From Bradyrhizobium barranii subsp. apii (GTDB taxonomy: Bacteria > Pseudomonadota > Alphaproteobacteria > Rhizobiales > Xanthobacteraceae): 64,000 nt of DNA. The stretch covers positions 9,063,501 to 9,127,500 of the forward strand of contig NZ_CP096255.1 in assembly GCF_011516635.5 (NCBI RefSeq). Direction: 5' to 3'. Below, in pieces: positions 9,146 through 18,093 of the stretch. A model generated the notes under the pieces. The model did not search any database. It was not told where the DNA came from and saw only the letters and a program-made list of their open reading frames with translations. Position 1 is the stretch's first letter. Every line of letters starts with the position of its first letter. Position numbers and translations under genes: made by a program.

Positions 9146-10169
9146 CGACTCGCTCCTGCAACGTGCGCAAGCGCCCAACGGCGGACCGCGCGACCCGCTC
9201 CTTGTCGGAGACCAGCAAGCTGATTAGGCCAGATGGGCGAACGAGCACAACTGCCAGCAACAGCAGACCGAGCAACATCGGCCAGATGCCTGCATACCGA
9301 TCCGCTAGTAGGTAGCTCGCGAGTTCTATGGTAAACATACCGAGCACAGCGCCGATCAGGCTGCCTGTGCCACCCAACAGCACGCCGATGACCACCTTGG
9401 TAGAAAGTGCAACACCGATAATAACCGGCCCTACGAAACCCTCATGGAAAGCATAAAGGCTCCCACCAAGTCCGGCGATACCTCCCGCAAGGGTAAAGAC
9501 AATCATGCGCATGGCCTGGACCGGTGCACCGAGAAACGCGGCACGACGTTCATTCTGCCTAGCCGCGGCAAGCGCTAGTCCGAATTGCGATCGCGTTAGC
9601 CAGCGACATGAGAGATAGACCACTAACAGCAGGCCAAGCGCGCAGTAGTAAAAGACCGGACCTTCGGTGATATCGGTGCCTGAGACCGTCAGGTAAGGTA
9701 GTCCCGAAATTCCGTTCTGGCCGCCGAGATAGTACCAACCCCGCGCAACACGTTCTGCAATATAGGCGCCGGACATGGTCCCAATGGCGACAACAATCAG
9801 TGCCGGTGGATGCCGCGCGATGAGAATAAGGGCACCGATGACTGCCGCAAAGAGGGAGCCGAGCAGAATTGCCAGGGGCAGAATAATGAAGGCCGACGTG
9901 ACACCAACATCTCTTGCCATCAAGGCTGAGGCATAGCCGGCCGCGCCAAAGTAGAGGGCTTGGCCAAAGCTCATGATACCGCCGTATCCCCAAGCCAAAT
10001 CAAAACTCAACGCCAGCAAACAAAGCAATACGACTCGAGTCACGAAGACCGCGAAATAGTCGGGCGTCACGGCTGGCAAGTACAGCAAGATCAGAAGTAT
10101 CAAGATCTCAACCGATGGCAGCCTGCCTATTCGGCGTACTCCGCCAACGGAAGTTATCGTTCTTATCAT
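9135..10169 (-). CDS. livM: Branched-chain-type ABC transporter permease LivM
   Basis: The 344-residue product is an integral membrane protein with about nine to ten hydrophobic segments. It has the LivM signature SFDLAWGYGGIMSFGQALYF near residues 55-75 and a GGTGSLIGAVLG motif typical of the EAA-like ATPase-contact loop. It forms the channel with LivH. The gene lies 52 bp after the binding-protein gene and overlaps livG. Confidence 0.9.
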   Translation of the reverse strand: MIRTITSVGGVRRIGRLPSVEILILLILLYLPAVTPDYFAVFVTRVVLLCLLALSFDLAWGYGGIMSFGQALYFGAAGYASALMARDVGVTSAFIILPLAILLGSLFAAVIGALILIARHPPALIVVAIGTMSGAYIAERVARGWYYLGGQNGISGLPYLTVSGTDITEGPVFYYCALGLLLVVYLSCRWLTRSQFGLALAAARQNERRAAFLGAPVQAMRMIVFTLAGGIAGLGGSLYAFHEGFVGPVIIGVALSTKVVIGVLLGGTGSLIGAVLGMFTIELASYLLADRYAGIWPMLLGLLLLAVVLVRPSGLISLLVSDKERVARSAVGRLRTLQERVGAA

Positions 10170-10221
10170 ACGCGTAGTCTCCTGTTCGGGAGCGAAGTTT
10201 GGATCCCTGCTCCTCGCTGCG

Positions 10222-11445
10222 TCACGTGCACTGCCGCGGGGCGACTAGCCCATCGCTTCTCTGCCGGATTTTGTATGAACCATTTTCGGCCGAGGCGATG
10301 TACATCCGCATTTCGCAATGCCGGGATCCGGGCACCATTCCGGCTGGCCCCCCAGGTGCTTTGTCGATAGACGCATTGTCGATGGCCTCTGCCACGGCCT
10401 CTCGATCCGTTTTGCCAACCTTCTGAACGGCCTTGGCCCAGAGCATCAGACCGCGATAGGTGCCGGTCGCCGCGCTGCCTGCAGACAAAAGGGCGCCACC
10501 CGGAAATGCGTTGTCGTAGGCCTTCTGTATTTCGCCGCTAACGGAGTCTTCGTCGGCCACGGCACGAAAGTAATCGAGGCAGTTCGCCAGGCCTTCGATT
10601 TCCTCAGGCCGGTTCATGCCGAGCATGTTTTCGTCATAGTAGGCGCAGCTCAAGCGGCCGCCATTGGCATTGAAGCCGGCCTGGTGCAATTGCTTGAAGA
10701 AAGCGCCGACCCCGGGAGGGCTAATTGTATTGAATACCACGTTTACTTTTTCTGACAGAATGCGCGAAACGGTCGCCCCAAACTCAGTCTGGTCTGGGGT
10801 GTGATACTCCTCGAATACGACCTCGCCGCCATGTTCCTGAATTTTGACGCGAGCGTATTCGTTGATCTTCCGGGGCCAGAGGAAATTGGCTCCAGGGAGC
10901 GCGAAGCGCTTTCCGCCATTGGCAATTAGCCAAGGGATCAAGGTATCGCACTGTTGCGCTGGTGTCGGGCCGGTGCAGTAAACGTACGGAGTACATTCGC
11001 CGCCTTCGTACAGTTGCGGATAGATGTAGAGGCCTTTGCCTCGCCCGGCGATGACGTCTCTCATCGAAACGCGCGTCGAACTCAGGATGCCCCCCAGCAC
11101 CACGTGCACTTTGTGCTGCATGACGAGTTTACGCGCGGCTACTACAGCCGTCGCCTCATCGGAGGCTGTGTCTTCAACATAGAGTTCGACCGGACGGCCA
11201 AGCAGGCCGCCCGCGTCATTAATTTGTTTAACCAAGAGCCGAGCGACGTTTGCGTCAGCCGTCCCTGCGAATCCGAGCACTCCGGTCAAATCCGTCGCAA
11301 CACCGACTCGGACCGCTTCGCCTTGGGCGGCGTCCGCCGGTCTCACTGACCAGGTCCCAACACCAGTTCCTAGTGCGCTTACGGTTGCTGTCGCAACCGT
11401 CAAGAAACTCCGGCGTGAGATGTTGGAAGCGTCCTTCCTTGGCAT
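10222..11445 (-). CDS. Branched-chain/amide-type ABC transporter substrate-binding protein, Tat signal
   Basis: The 407-residue periplasmic protein begins with a twin-arginine signal (SRRSFLTVATATVSALGTG, ending near PADAAQ). The Peripl_BP_6 fold follows: VRVGVATDLTGVLGFAG and LLVKQINDAGGLLGRPVELY. ATG 11443-11445 has AGAAAGG upstream; the longer open frame to 11574 overlaps livH coding sequence. The protein resembles UrtA/AmiC binders of urea or short amides more than classical LivJ, matching the downstream amidase. The ligand is inferred, not shown. Confidence 0.87.
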   Translation of the reverse strand: MPRKDASNISRRSFLTVATATVSALGTGVGTWSVRPADAAQGEAVRVGVATDLTGVLGFAGTADANVARLLVKQINDAGGLLGRPVELYVEDTASDEATAVVAARKLVMQHKVHVVLGGILSSTRVSMRDVIAGRGKGLYIYPQLYEGGECTPYVYCTGPTPAQQCDTLIPWLIANGGKRFALPGANFLWPRKINEYARVKIQEHGGEVVFEEYHTPDQTEFGATVSRILSEKVNVVFNTISPPGVGAFFKQLHQAGFNANGGRLSCAYYDENMLGMNRPEEIEGLANCLDYFRAVADEDSVSGEIQKAYDNAFPGGALLSAGSAATGTYRGLMLWAKAVQKVGKTDREAVAEAIDNASIDKAPGGPAGMVPGSRHCEMRMYIASAENGSYKIRQRSDGLVAPRQCT

Positions 11446-11449
11446 GGCG

Positions 11450-12301
11450 TTACCTTTCTTTACTAAAAACGCCTTGCGGTTGCAGGCGTATGAGGGCGAT
11501 CGCAAAAAAAACGAGCAATATTTCCGAAAAGGTGGGGGATACGATCCAAGGCAAACCCGCGTTAAGAAAGCCAATGATCGCTGCGCCCGCGAGCGGCCCA
11601 GAGATCAAATCGGCACCGCCAAGCAGAACAGCGAGAAAGCTCTGGATCATCAGTCGCAAACCAATGTCCGCTGCCAGCGAGTAAACCGGCACGATGAGCG
11701 CCCCGGCAAAGCCTGCCAGCGCGGCGCCCACTGCAAAGGTGGCCGTAAAGATCCGCTGGGTCGACATGCCAGATGCCCGGGCCAGCCTGGGGTTTTCGAA
11801 TGCCGCTCTTGCCCGCAACCCGATGCGAGTGCGTGTCAGAACCAAAATCGCAGCTATGACCGTCGAGGCCGCCGCAGCGATGATCACCAATCGCCAATAG
11901 GGGAGTTGCAGTCCGCCGACCGCGAGACTTCCCAACAAGGGTTCGGGGACGGTGTGGTAGTTTCCACCAATATACCAGCGGATCAGCTCACGGATGATTT
12001 GACCGATTGCGTACGTCGCAAGCATTGCCGCGACTGGCGCTCGATAAAATCGACGGATCACGGTGATTTCCAGGAAAGCTCCGAGTCCCCCCACAATCAG
12101 CGGCGCCAACAAAAGACCTATCCAGGGGGAGAGACCTGCTTGTGCCACGCTCCACTGCACAAACGCGCCCAACAGAATCAACTCGCCATGCGCCAAGTTG
12201 AAGATGCCTGTCATGTTGACGACAATGACCAAGCCTACAACGACGAGGACGACTATCGACGCATAGCTGATTAGCTCGAAGAGAAACGCGCTCAACAGCA
12301 T
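11450..12301 (-). CDS. livH: Branched-chain-type ABC transporter permease LivH
   Basis: The 283-residue membrane protein has the LivH hallmark FNLAHGELILLGAF near residue 35 and GGADLISGPLAGA near the C-terminus, with about eight transmembrane segments. I chose ATG 12299-12301 (MLLSAFLFELIS); a longer frame starts at 12346 and is less like the family. It is the first transporter gene of the leftward operon and ends four bases before the binding-protein start. Confidence 0.88.
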   Translation of the reverse strand: MLLSAFLFELISYASIVVLVVVGLVIVVNMTGIFNLAHGELILLGAFVQWSVAQAGLSPWIGLLLAPLIVGGLGAFLEITVIRRFYRAPVAAMLATYAIGQIIRELIRWYIGGNYHTVPEPLLGSLAVGGLQLPYWRLVIIAAAASTVIAAILVLTRTRIGLRARAAFENPRLARASGMSTQRIFTATFAVGAALAGFAGALIVPVYSLAADIGLRLMIQSFLAVLLGGADLISGPLAGAAIIGFLNAGLPWIVSPTFSEILLVFFAIALIRLQPQGVFSKER

Positions 12302-12492
12302 TGTTACGCCCACGCGCTGTTCAACAGCGAGTGAATGGCAATGCAAGCATTGATCAGGATTGGCTCTCTGCGCATTTTGCTAGTTCCTTGGGCGAGCTTC
12401 TAATCGAGCCCTGATCCAATGAAAAAAGCAGTGCGAAGCCTACAGCGTCAAATCGATGCTGCTCATAGCTTTCATCGACATGAATAATGGAG

Positions 12493-13455
12493 CTATTCGG
12501 CCGCCATCGTGGAAACGGAATCCCGCAGACCGCGCTGCACAACTTGGCATCCGCGAATCTGCCCGCGCAGCCAGACGCTTCCCGGCTCGCGATCGGCGCG
12601 CCCAGGCCAGACCATCGAGATCGAAGTAGCGCTGAACGGGAGTGGTACCGCACTGGTTCTGAGGCCGAAGATAGGCGCATACAAACCAGCGATGCGACTG
12701 GGTAGCGTCGTCAGAAGTGGTGCCTCGCGCGCCATCATCAAGGTGGCCAGGAAATTCGGACCAGAAGCAACGATGTTAATAGTGGCGTCGATCTCCTCCA
12801 GCGCGGGCCGAAGGCATCCCCAAAGCTCACCATTGAGCGAAACGACGGCTTGCGGCGTTTCAATGTAGCAATGCTTGGAAATCGGCACCTCGAAGCCAAG
12901 TAGCTGCGGGTTAAAACAGCAGCTCAGCGTTTCCTTGAAAAGCGGCTCGCTATGTTGCCAGGAAGCGGGTGAGTTGTAGCATCCTATGATCAGGTCAAGT
13001 TCTCCGGCATCCAGCAGATCAGCGGCCCCGAGTGGCTCGATCGTACGCGCAGCAAGCGACACCGACGGTGCAGACCGGCGAAGCCCACTTATTAGCTCCG
13101 GCAACAGCAACACCTCGAGGCCATCTGTCAGACCGATGCGAAATACCCGCTCGTCAATTGACGGGTCAAACGTTTTGCTGGTTCGGAGGACATGCTGCGC
13201 CTGAGCAAGCAATTCGCGAATCGGCTCGTAGAGCTCAAGGGCCCGATCCGTTGGCTCCATCGAGTTTTTCACTCGCACGAGCAGTTCGTCGTCCAAGATT
13301 ACTCGCAGCGTCGAAAGTGAGTGGCTCATAGCCGGCTGCTGGATGCGTAGCCGCTTTGCCGCGAGCGTCACGCTGCGCTCCTGCATCAGCGCATCGAAGG
13401 CGACGAGAAGGTTGAGATCGAAGGAGCGGAGATTGAAGTGGTCAATGGCAGCCAT
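12493..13455 (-). CDS. LysR-family transcriptional regulator
   Basis: The 320-residue protein has an N-terminal winged helix-turn-helix: LRSFDLNLLVAFDALMQE, then SVTLAAKRLRIQQPAMSHSL. A LysR substrate domain of about 200 residues follows. ATG 13453-13455 (MAAIDHFNLRSF) gives the usual length. It sits directly upstream of livH on the same strand and divergent from the MBL-fold gene, so it probably regulates one or both units. Confidence 0.87.
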   Translation of the reverse strand: MAAIDHFNLRSFDLNLLVAFDALMQERSVTLAAKRLRIQQPAMSHSLSTLRVILDDELLVRVKNSMEPTDRALELYEPIRELLAQAQHVLRTSKTFDPSIDERVFRIGLTDGLEVLLLPELISGLRRSAPSVSLAARTIEPLGAADLLDAGELDLIIGCYNSPASWQHSEPLFKETLSCCFNPQLLGFEVPISKHCYIETPQAVVSLNGELWGCLRPALEEIDATINIVASGPNFLATLMMAREAPLLTTLPSRIAGLYAPIFGLRTSAVPLPFSATSISMVWPGRADREPGSVWLRGQIRGCQVVQRGLRDSVSTMAAE

Positions 13456-13544
13456 CGATAGCCTCGATTTGAGATTCAAGCCCAATTCATATTATCGATG
13501 GGTCGACAGAAACGCTAGTTGTCAGCGAAGAAAAGGCTTAGGGC

Positions 13545-14417
13545 ATGAGTGAAAAGACTTACCGGGTCGGCCAATGGCAAATTACCCGCATTCCAGAAAT
13601 TGACCTCTATTTTGATCCCGCAGGATTGATCCCCGAATGGGATGAGAGCGTGCTTGGCGAAGAAGCCGCGCCAATAATTGAGCCAACCCGTGAGAACGGC
13701 GGAAGCCGACTGAAGGCGCCGGTGCATAGCTGGCTGGTTCGAAGCGAAAGTTGCCGGTTTTTGGTTGATACAGGAGTAGGCAACGGTCGCCAGCGCACAT
13801 TTGCACCATTTGCAAATCTTCAGACCGACTACTTCGATCGGCTTCGTGCAGAGGGCTTGAATCCCAACGAGTTGGATTTTGTGCTCTGTACCCACATGCA
13901 CACCGATCACGTCGGCTGGAACACTCGCGCCGACGGGGGCAAATGGGTGCCTACATTCCCGAACGCTCGCTACGTCTGGGGTCGTGTGGATGGCGCGGTT
14001 GCAAGGCACCCTCGCTTCCATCAAGGCCCAACCGCCGGCGTCTTCGAGGATAGCGTAGAACCGATTATCGAAGCGGGACTATTCGACGAGATCGAACCCG
14101 GACCTTTTGCGCCAATTGACGGCGTGACTTTCCATTCAACGCCCGGACACAGCCCGGGCCATCTTGCCATTTCCTTGCAAAGCCGCGGCGAAGAGGCATT
14201 CTTCGGCGGCGACGTCCTTCACCATCAAGTTCAGGTCCTCCGACCCGAGTGGAATTCGGCGTTCTGCGAGGACGCCGAGCCGGCGCGCGCTTCACGGCTC
14301 TGGGCGCTGGGCCATGCCGCCGACAGCAATGCGCTCTATTTCGGAGTGCATCTTGGCGGTTCGTCTGTCGGGCGCGTGAAACGCATGGGCGATCGATTCA
14401 CCTGGATTCACGAATAG
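13545..14417 (+). CDS. MBL-fold metallo-hydrolase
   Basis: The 290-residue product shows the metallo-beta-lactamase zinc motif THMHTDHVGW (H117, H119, D121, H122), a third ligand in STPGHSPGHLAI near residue 202, and GGDVLHHQ as the bridging-aspartate motif. The family includes lactonases and other hydrolases. It heads a tight rightward cluster with ridA (10-bp gap) and an esterase, which suggests a shared catabolic role. Quorum-quenching lactonase activity is possible, but nothing here specifies it. Confidence 0.85.
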   Translation: MSEKTYRVGQWQITRIPEIDLYFDPAGLIPEWDESVLGEEAAPIIEPTRENGGSRLKAPVHSWLVRSESCRFLVDTGVGNGRQRTFAPFANLQTDYFDRLRAEGLNPNELDFVLCTHMHTDHVGWNTRADGGKWVPTFPNARYVWGRVDGAVARHPRFHQGPTAGVFEDSVEPIIEAGLFDEIEPGPFAPIDGVTFHSTPGHSPGHLAISLQSRGEEAFFGGDVLHHQVQVLRPEWNSAFCEDAEPARASRLWALGHAADSNALYFGVHLGGSSVGRVKRMGDRFTWIHE

Positions 14418-14427
14418 GGACTAATTC

Positions 14428-14799
14428 ATGACCGTGCATCTTTCTCCTTACGCCCGAAACAACGAAGTGGTGTTCACGTCCGGCCAGGGCGGCTTCAACG
14501 AGCAGGGATTGATCCAAGGCGATATTGCCGAGCAGACTGTGCGCACCTTGCGCTGCATCGAAAAGTTGCTTGCGGAGTCCGACCTCACATTGGCGGACGT
14601 CGGCAAGACGACGGTCTGGTTGGCCCGGGCCGAGGATTTTGCTGCATTTAACTCTGCTTACGCTGACGTTTTCGGGAATCACAAGCCAGCTCGCACAACT
14701 GTCGTGTCGGGACTAGTGGTAGCCGGCGGGCTTGTCGAGATCGAAGCTATCGCGTGGAAACACGCTGTAGCAGACGCGGGGACGAGTAAACATGGATAA
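14428..14799 (+). CDS. RidA/YjgF family enamine/imine deaminase
   Basis: The 123-residue protein matches RidA throughout: VVFTSGQGGFNEQGLIQGD, then EQTVRTLRCIEKLLAESD, and the C-terminal PARTTVVSGLVVAGGLVEIE with the active-site arginine and glutamate. RidA proteins are cytosolic trimers that hydrolyse reactive enamines and imines. The gene is 10 bp after the MBL-fold gene and overlaps the esterase start by eight bases. This suggests it detoxifies an amine or imine intermediate of the same pathway. Confidence 0.87.
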   Translation: MTVHLSPYARNNEVVFTSGQGGFNEQGLIQGDIAEQTVRTLRCIEKLLAESDLTLADVGKTTVWLARAEDFAAFNSAYADVFGNHKPARTTVVSGLVVAGGLVEIEAIAWKHAVADAGTSKHG

Positions 14800-15745
14800 G
14801 CTTAAGTCGGCACTCGACCCTGCGATAAAGCGGATTGTCGATCCGTTGATCGCCTCGCCTGTCCCAGGGCCACACATGGGAGGCGTCGAGGACGCGCGCC
14901 GTTCGTTCCGAGTGAGCCGCCGCGCGCTAGCACCAGCACTGCCAGAAGTCGCGAGTGTTCACGACGTGCCCGCAGCCGACGATCGGCCCGCAATGCGCGT
15001 ATATCGGCCCTGGGGTATTGCAGGTACCGACGTTCTACCGGCCTTTTTGTTTTTCCACGGAGGCGGATGGGTCACGGGAGATCTCGATACGCACGACAAG
15101 GCTTGCCGTTCCATTGCAAATGCCGCTCGCTGTGCGGTGATAGCTGTCGACTACGCGCTTGCACCCGAGCGGCCGTTCCCCGCAGCGCCTGATGACGCGC
15201 ATGCAGCATACAAATATGTGAGCGCGGCATTCGCCGAGCTTATGATTGATCCAGCGAGACTCGCTATTGGAGGCGATAGCGCAGGAGCTAACATTGCAGC
15301 CGTTCTCGCTCTGAAGCTACGCAATGTCGGAGCACCGCCCCCACGGCGGCAGATCCTGATCTACCCTTTGACGGATTTTTCCGCAAAGACGGCCTCGAAG
15401 GCTGAGTTTGAACATGGACCAACTCTGAACCGAGCCGCGCTAGATTGGTTCGCACGACAGTACCTTCCCGACTCGGCCATGGCGACGGATTGGCGCGCTT
15501 CACCCCTGCTTGCCAGCGACCACCGCCATTTGCCGGCCGCACTAATCATCACCTGTGGTCATGACCCGCTCCGCGACGAAGGCATCGCCTACGCTGATCG
15601 ACTAGAATCTGCAGGAGTCAGGGTGCGTCGACGTCATTTTCCAGGCCAAATCCATGGCTTCTTGCTCATGGGCGGTGTCGTACCTGAAACAACTATCTTG
15701 ATCGGCGAAGTTGCATCAGAACTGCAGCACGCATTCGCAGGGTAG
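14792..15745 (+). CDS. Alpha/beta hydrolase, hormone-sensitive-lipase family
   Basis: The 317-residue esterase has the HSL oxyanion motif FFHGGGW (89-93) and the nucleophile motif GGDSAGAN (Ser163). Candidate acid CGHDPLRDEG and histidine IHGFLLMGG complete the triad. Its start overlaps ridA. It probably hydrolyses a short-chain ester, amide or carbamate; the substrate is unknown. A clear terminator lies about 110 bp downstream. Confidence 0.88.
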   Translation: MDKLKSALDPAIKRIVDPLIASPVPGPHMGGVEDARRSFRVSRRALAPALPEVASVHDVPAADDRPAMRVYRPWGIAGTDVLPAFLFFHGGGWVTGDLDTHDKACRSIANAARCAVIAVDYALAPERPFPAAPDDAHAAYKYVSAAFAELMIDPARLAIGGDSAGANIAAVLALKLRNVGAPPPRRQILIYPLTDFSAKTASKAEFEHGPTLNRAALDWFARQYLPDSAMATDWRASPLLASDHRHLPAALIITCGHDPLRDEGIAYADRLESAGVRVRRRHFPGQIHGFLLMGGVVPETTILIGEVASELQHAFAG

Positions 15746-15857
15746 ATTAAGGGCCACATCGAGGCGCACTCAACATCGGGTTTGATAATGCCGTTCCGCA
15801 ACATCCGATCGAAAGCGTTACCTCCGAGGCGCTCCTAAGCAGGGCCCTCAACTTGGG

Positions 15858-15886
15858 CCCGGCACTTGGTGTCGGGCTTCTTTTTT
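15858..15886 (+). terminator. Rho-independent terminator after the MBL/RidA/esterase cluster
   Basis: An eight-bp stem CCCGGCAC / GTGTCGGG (one G-T wobble) has a three-base loop and is followed by CTTCTTTTTT. A second inverted GGGCCC pair lies just ahead, at 15842-15859. Confidence 0.8.
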
Positions 15887-16048
15887 ACAGAGGATGAGCA
15901 GCGCTCGCAACGCTGCTCGGCTGTCGCTCGAACAATGTGTTGCTGGTGCTTCTTCGAGACGCCAGAGCCGCGAATTATCAAATGAGGTGGCGCAATAGCT
16001 ATGATCGAGCTCGTCAGTGGTAGAGCCGACTAATTGTAAGGTGGTCAC

Positions 16049-16594
16049 ATGACTGAAAACTCATCGCTGGCACTCCATCACGGTCGGCAACAAGTCGCCG
16101 ACCGTTGCGTTTCCTTCCTTGGGTCTGAGAGTGCCTTCATGGTCAACGAACTTCACTGGGACTTCCAATTTGGATATCTCATCCACGATGTTTCGCGTCT
16201 GCGCCGGATCGTCTTTGACAGATTCCTTGCACCATTAAAGATAACGCGATCGCAATGGAGGGTTCTTGAGCTCATTGCACGCGAGAGCGGCGTACCCCAG
16301 ACTCAAATCGCTAACGAATTGGATATGGGAAAAGTTGCGATTGGATCTCTTGTCGACCGCCTCGAGGGCACGGGCTTCGTCGTTCGAAAGTCCGATCCAA
16401 GCGATCGGCGTGTCAATCGCGTGTGTCTGACCCAACAGGCACAGGAATTGTTGGGCAATATGCGCAAGGAGATCGACGATTTTGACGCCAGGATAATGAG
16501 GGAGGTGAAAGAATGCGAGCTTCAAGCCACCTCGCGCACTCTTCTTTCTATAAAGCGTGCCCTGTTAGACTTGTACAACGGAACAAATGGATAG
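16049..16594 (+). CDS. MarR-family transcriptional regulator
   Basis: The 181-residue protein has the MarR winged helix: ITRSQWRVLELIARESGV, then TQIANELDMGKVAIGSLVDR, and the wing KSDPSDRRVNRVCLT. ATG 16049 follows AAGGTGG at a good distance. An internal start at 16139 would give a more typical 150-residue length. It lies between the esterase cluster and the outer-membrane protein gene, both on the same strand. It may repress either, probably in response to an aromatic or other small ligand. Confidence 0.85.
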   Translation: MTENSSLALHHGRQQVADRCVSFLGSESAFMVNELHWDFQFGYLIHDVSRLRRIVFDRFLAPLKITRSQWRVLELIARESGVPQTQIANELDMGKVAIGSLVDRLEGTGFVVRKSDPSDRRVNRVCLTQQAQELLGNMRKEIDDFDARIMREVKECELQATSRTLLSIKRALLDLYNGTNG

Positions 16595-16919
16595 GAACCT
16601 CTCGCAGAGACAATTGCCGATAGCTAGCCCGCTCTAAAGCCACGGAGAGCCAACAGCTATTTCGTTTGCATCCATCCGATAAGGCGATCGACCGGCACAC
16701 TATCGCTGTTGAGCATTGCGGATGCGCGTGCAAGAGGAGCGCTCAGGCTCGATTGATGCGCTAGCGAACTATCATTCAAGCTAACTGTGATGCATGCCTC
16801 GACGCAACGAACCGCGACAAACTCGAGCGAGCTTTCGTTTCAGAGTTGTCCCCTCGGAAACGTGACGCAATAGATCTTACGTGCAGATCTAATTGCAAAC
16901 TTTCTAGGGGGAAATGAGA
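16595..16919. promoter_or_regulatory. Gap before outer-membrane gene, probable promoter
   Basis: This is 325 bp without a credible gene. GTGCAGATCT at 16881-16890 matches half of the classical tra-box but is not symmetric here. An AGGGGG ribosome-binding site occupies 16906-16911. Confidence 0.4.
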
Positions 16920-17897
16920 ATGAGATTCACGAAGACACTGATCGCGGTGATGGGATGTTCGATATGCGTTAGCGCCACCGAGGCATTCGAATTTTCCGCT
17001 CAACAGCAAAAGAGTGGAGTATTCTTGGGCGCGAGCGCTGGTGTCCCGCCAGAGGGAATCTACATGATCAACCAGTTCTTCACCTACCAAGCAAACATCG
17101 TGGGACCGGTAACAAACACAATTGGAAGCAAGACTGGTGTGCAGGCTGCGGTCGATGTGCAAGCCTTTCTGTTCGTGCCTGGCTGGACGTTTCTCGGAGC
17201 TACATATGATGCTGTGATTGGAGTGCCATTCGCCATGCAGAGCGCGGGCAATCCGATCAACGCCCAGGCCTCCGGCATGCACAATACTTATATTGTCCCA
17301 GCGGAGTTGAGTTGGAAGTTGGCGGACAGTGGTGTCAGTGTGAAAACTGGCCTCGGGATCTTCGTGCCAGACGGCACCGTTACGGGACTTGGCGGAACGG
17401 GAAATGTTGGCGCGCCGTATTGGACCTTCCAGCCGGAAGTCATCGTCTCCTATCTGAAAGACGGCTGGAACCTGTCCGCCGCATTGTACGAAGAAATCAA
17501 TACGGCAAACAGCATTACGGGGTACAGGACCGGCAACATTCTGCACGCAGACTTCACTGCCACAAAGACAATCGGCAAATGGACGGTTGGGCCAGTGGCC
17601 TATTACGTTGGCCAGGTCACCAGCGACAGATCCAGCGCGTTCTACAATAACCTTATTCAGAATGCGAACAGATACGATGTGTGGTCGATCGGCGCGTTGG
17701 TAGGTTACGACTTTGGACCCGCGGCGTTCACTGTGTGGGCAACACAAGAAGTATCTGCCCGTGCATCAGGTGCAATGGCGGGACAGACTGATCTATCGAA
17801 TGCCACAAAGGGGTTCACTGCGTTCGCAACGCTTAGCTACAAGATATGGAGCCCCGATGAAGCGCCCACGTCCGGGCGACCGTTGGCACACAAATAA
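16920..17897 (+). CDS. Phenol_MetA_deg-type outer-membrane transporter
   Basis: The product (325 residues from ATG 16920) starts with a Sec signal (TKTLIAVMGCSICVSATEAF) and is rich in alternating beta-strand segments. Examples are KTGVQAAVDVQAFLFVPGW, VSVKTGLGIFVPDGTVTG and a C-terminal AFATLSYKIW. This matches the meta-pathway phenol-degradation-associated family, thought to form outer-membrane barrels for hydrophobic substrates. ATG 16920 is eight bases from AGGGGG; ATG 16914 is only two bases away. The MarR gene upstream may regulate it. The substrate is unknown. Confidence 0.78.
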   Translation: MRFTKTLIAVMGCSICVSATEAFEFSAQQQKSGVFLGASAGVPPEGIYMINQFFTYQANIVGPVTNTIGSKTGVQAAVDVQAFLFVPGWTFLGATYDAVIGVPFAMQSAGNPINAQASGMHNTYIVPAELSWKLADSGVSVKTGLGIFVPDGTVTGLGGTGNVGAPYWTFQPEVIVSYLKDGWNLSAALYEEINTANSITGYRTGNILHADFTATKTIGKWTVGPVAYYVGQVTSDRSSAFYNNLIQNANRYDVWSIGALVGYDFGPAAFTVWATQEVSARASGAMAGQTDLSNATKGFTAFATLSYKIWSPDEAPTSGRPLAHK

Positions 17898-17967
17898 CCC
17901 CTTACACGACTGATACCCGATGCGAACTTTTGTCAGCCACGAGGTTTCCTGCTAGCTCGAGCGCGCG

Positions 17968-17997
17968 AAGGCGGAGAGTCAAAGCACTCTCCGCCTT
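17968..17997. terminator. Strong 12-bp inverted repeat after the outer-membrane gene
   Basis: A perfect stem AAGGCGGAGAGT / ACTCTCCGCCTT encloses a six-base loop, with A and T runs only at the stem ends. It lies 70 bp after the stop codon and probably ends transcription. Confidence 0.7.
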
Positions 17998-18093
17998 AAG
18001 TGGCAGCCCATTTAACATCCAATGACTGATCGTCGAGCGGACATTTCATAGCGATTAGTTCGGTTCGAACATGAAGAGACAATTGGAGGAGAC

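Noticed and set aside
16881..16890. GTGCAGATCT, half of an Agrobacterium-type tra box
   Set aside because: The other half is not symmetric (AATTGC) and the downstream gene is an outer-membrane protein, not a transfer gene.
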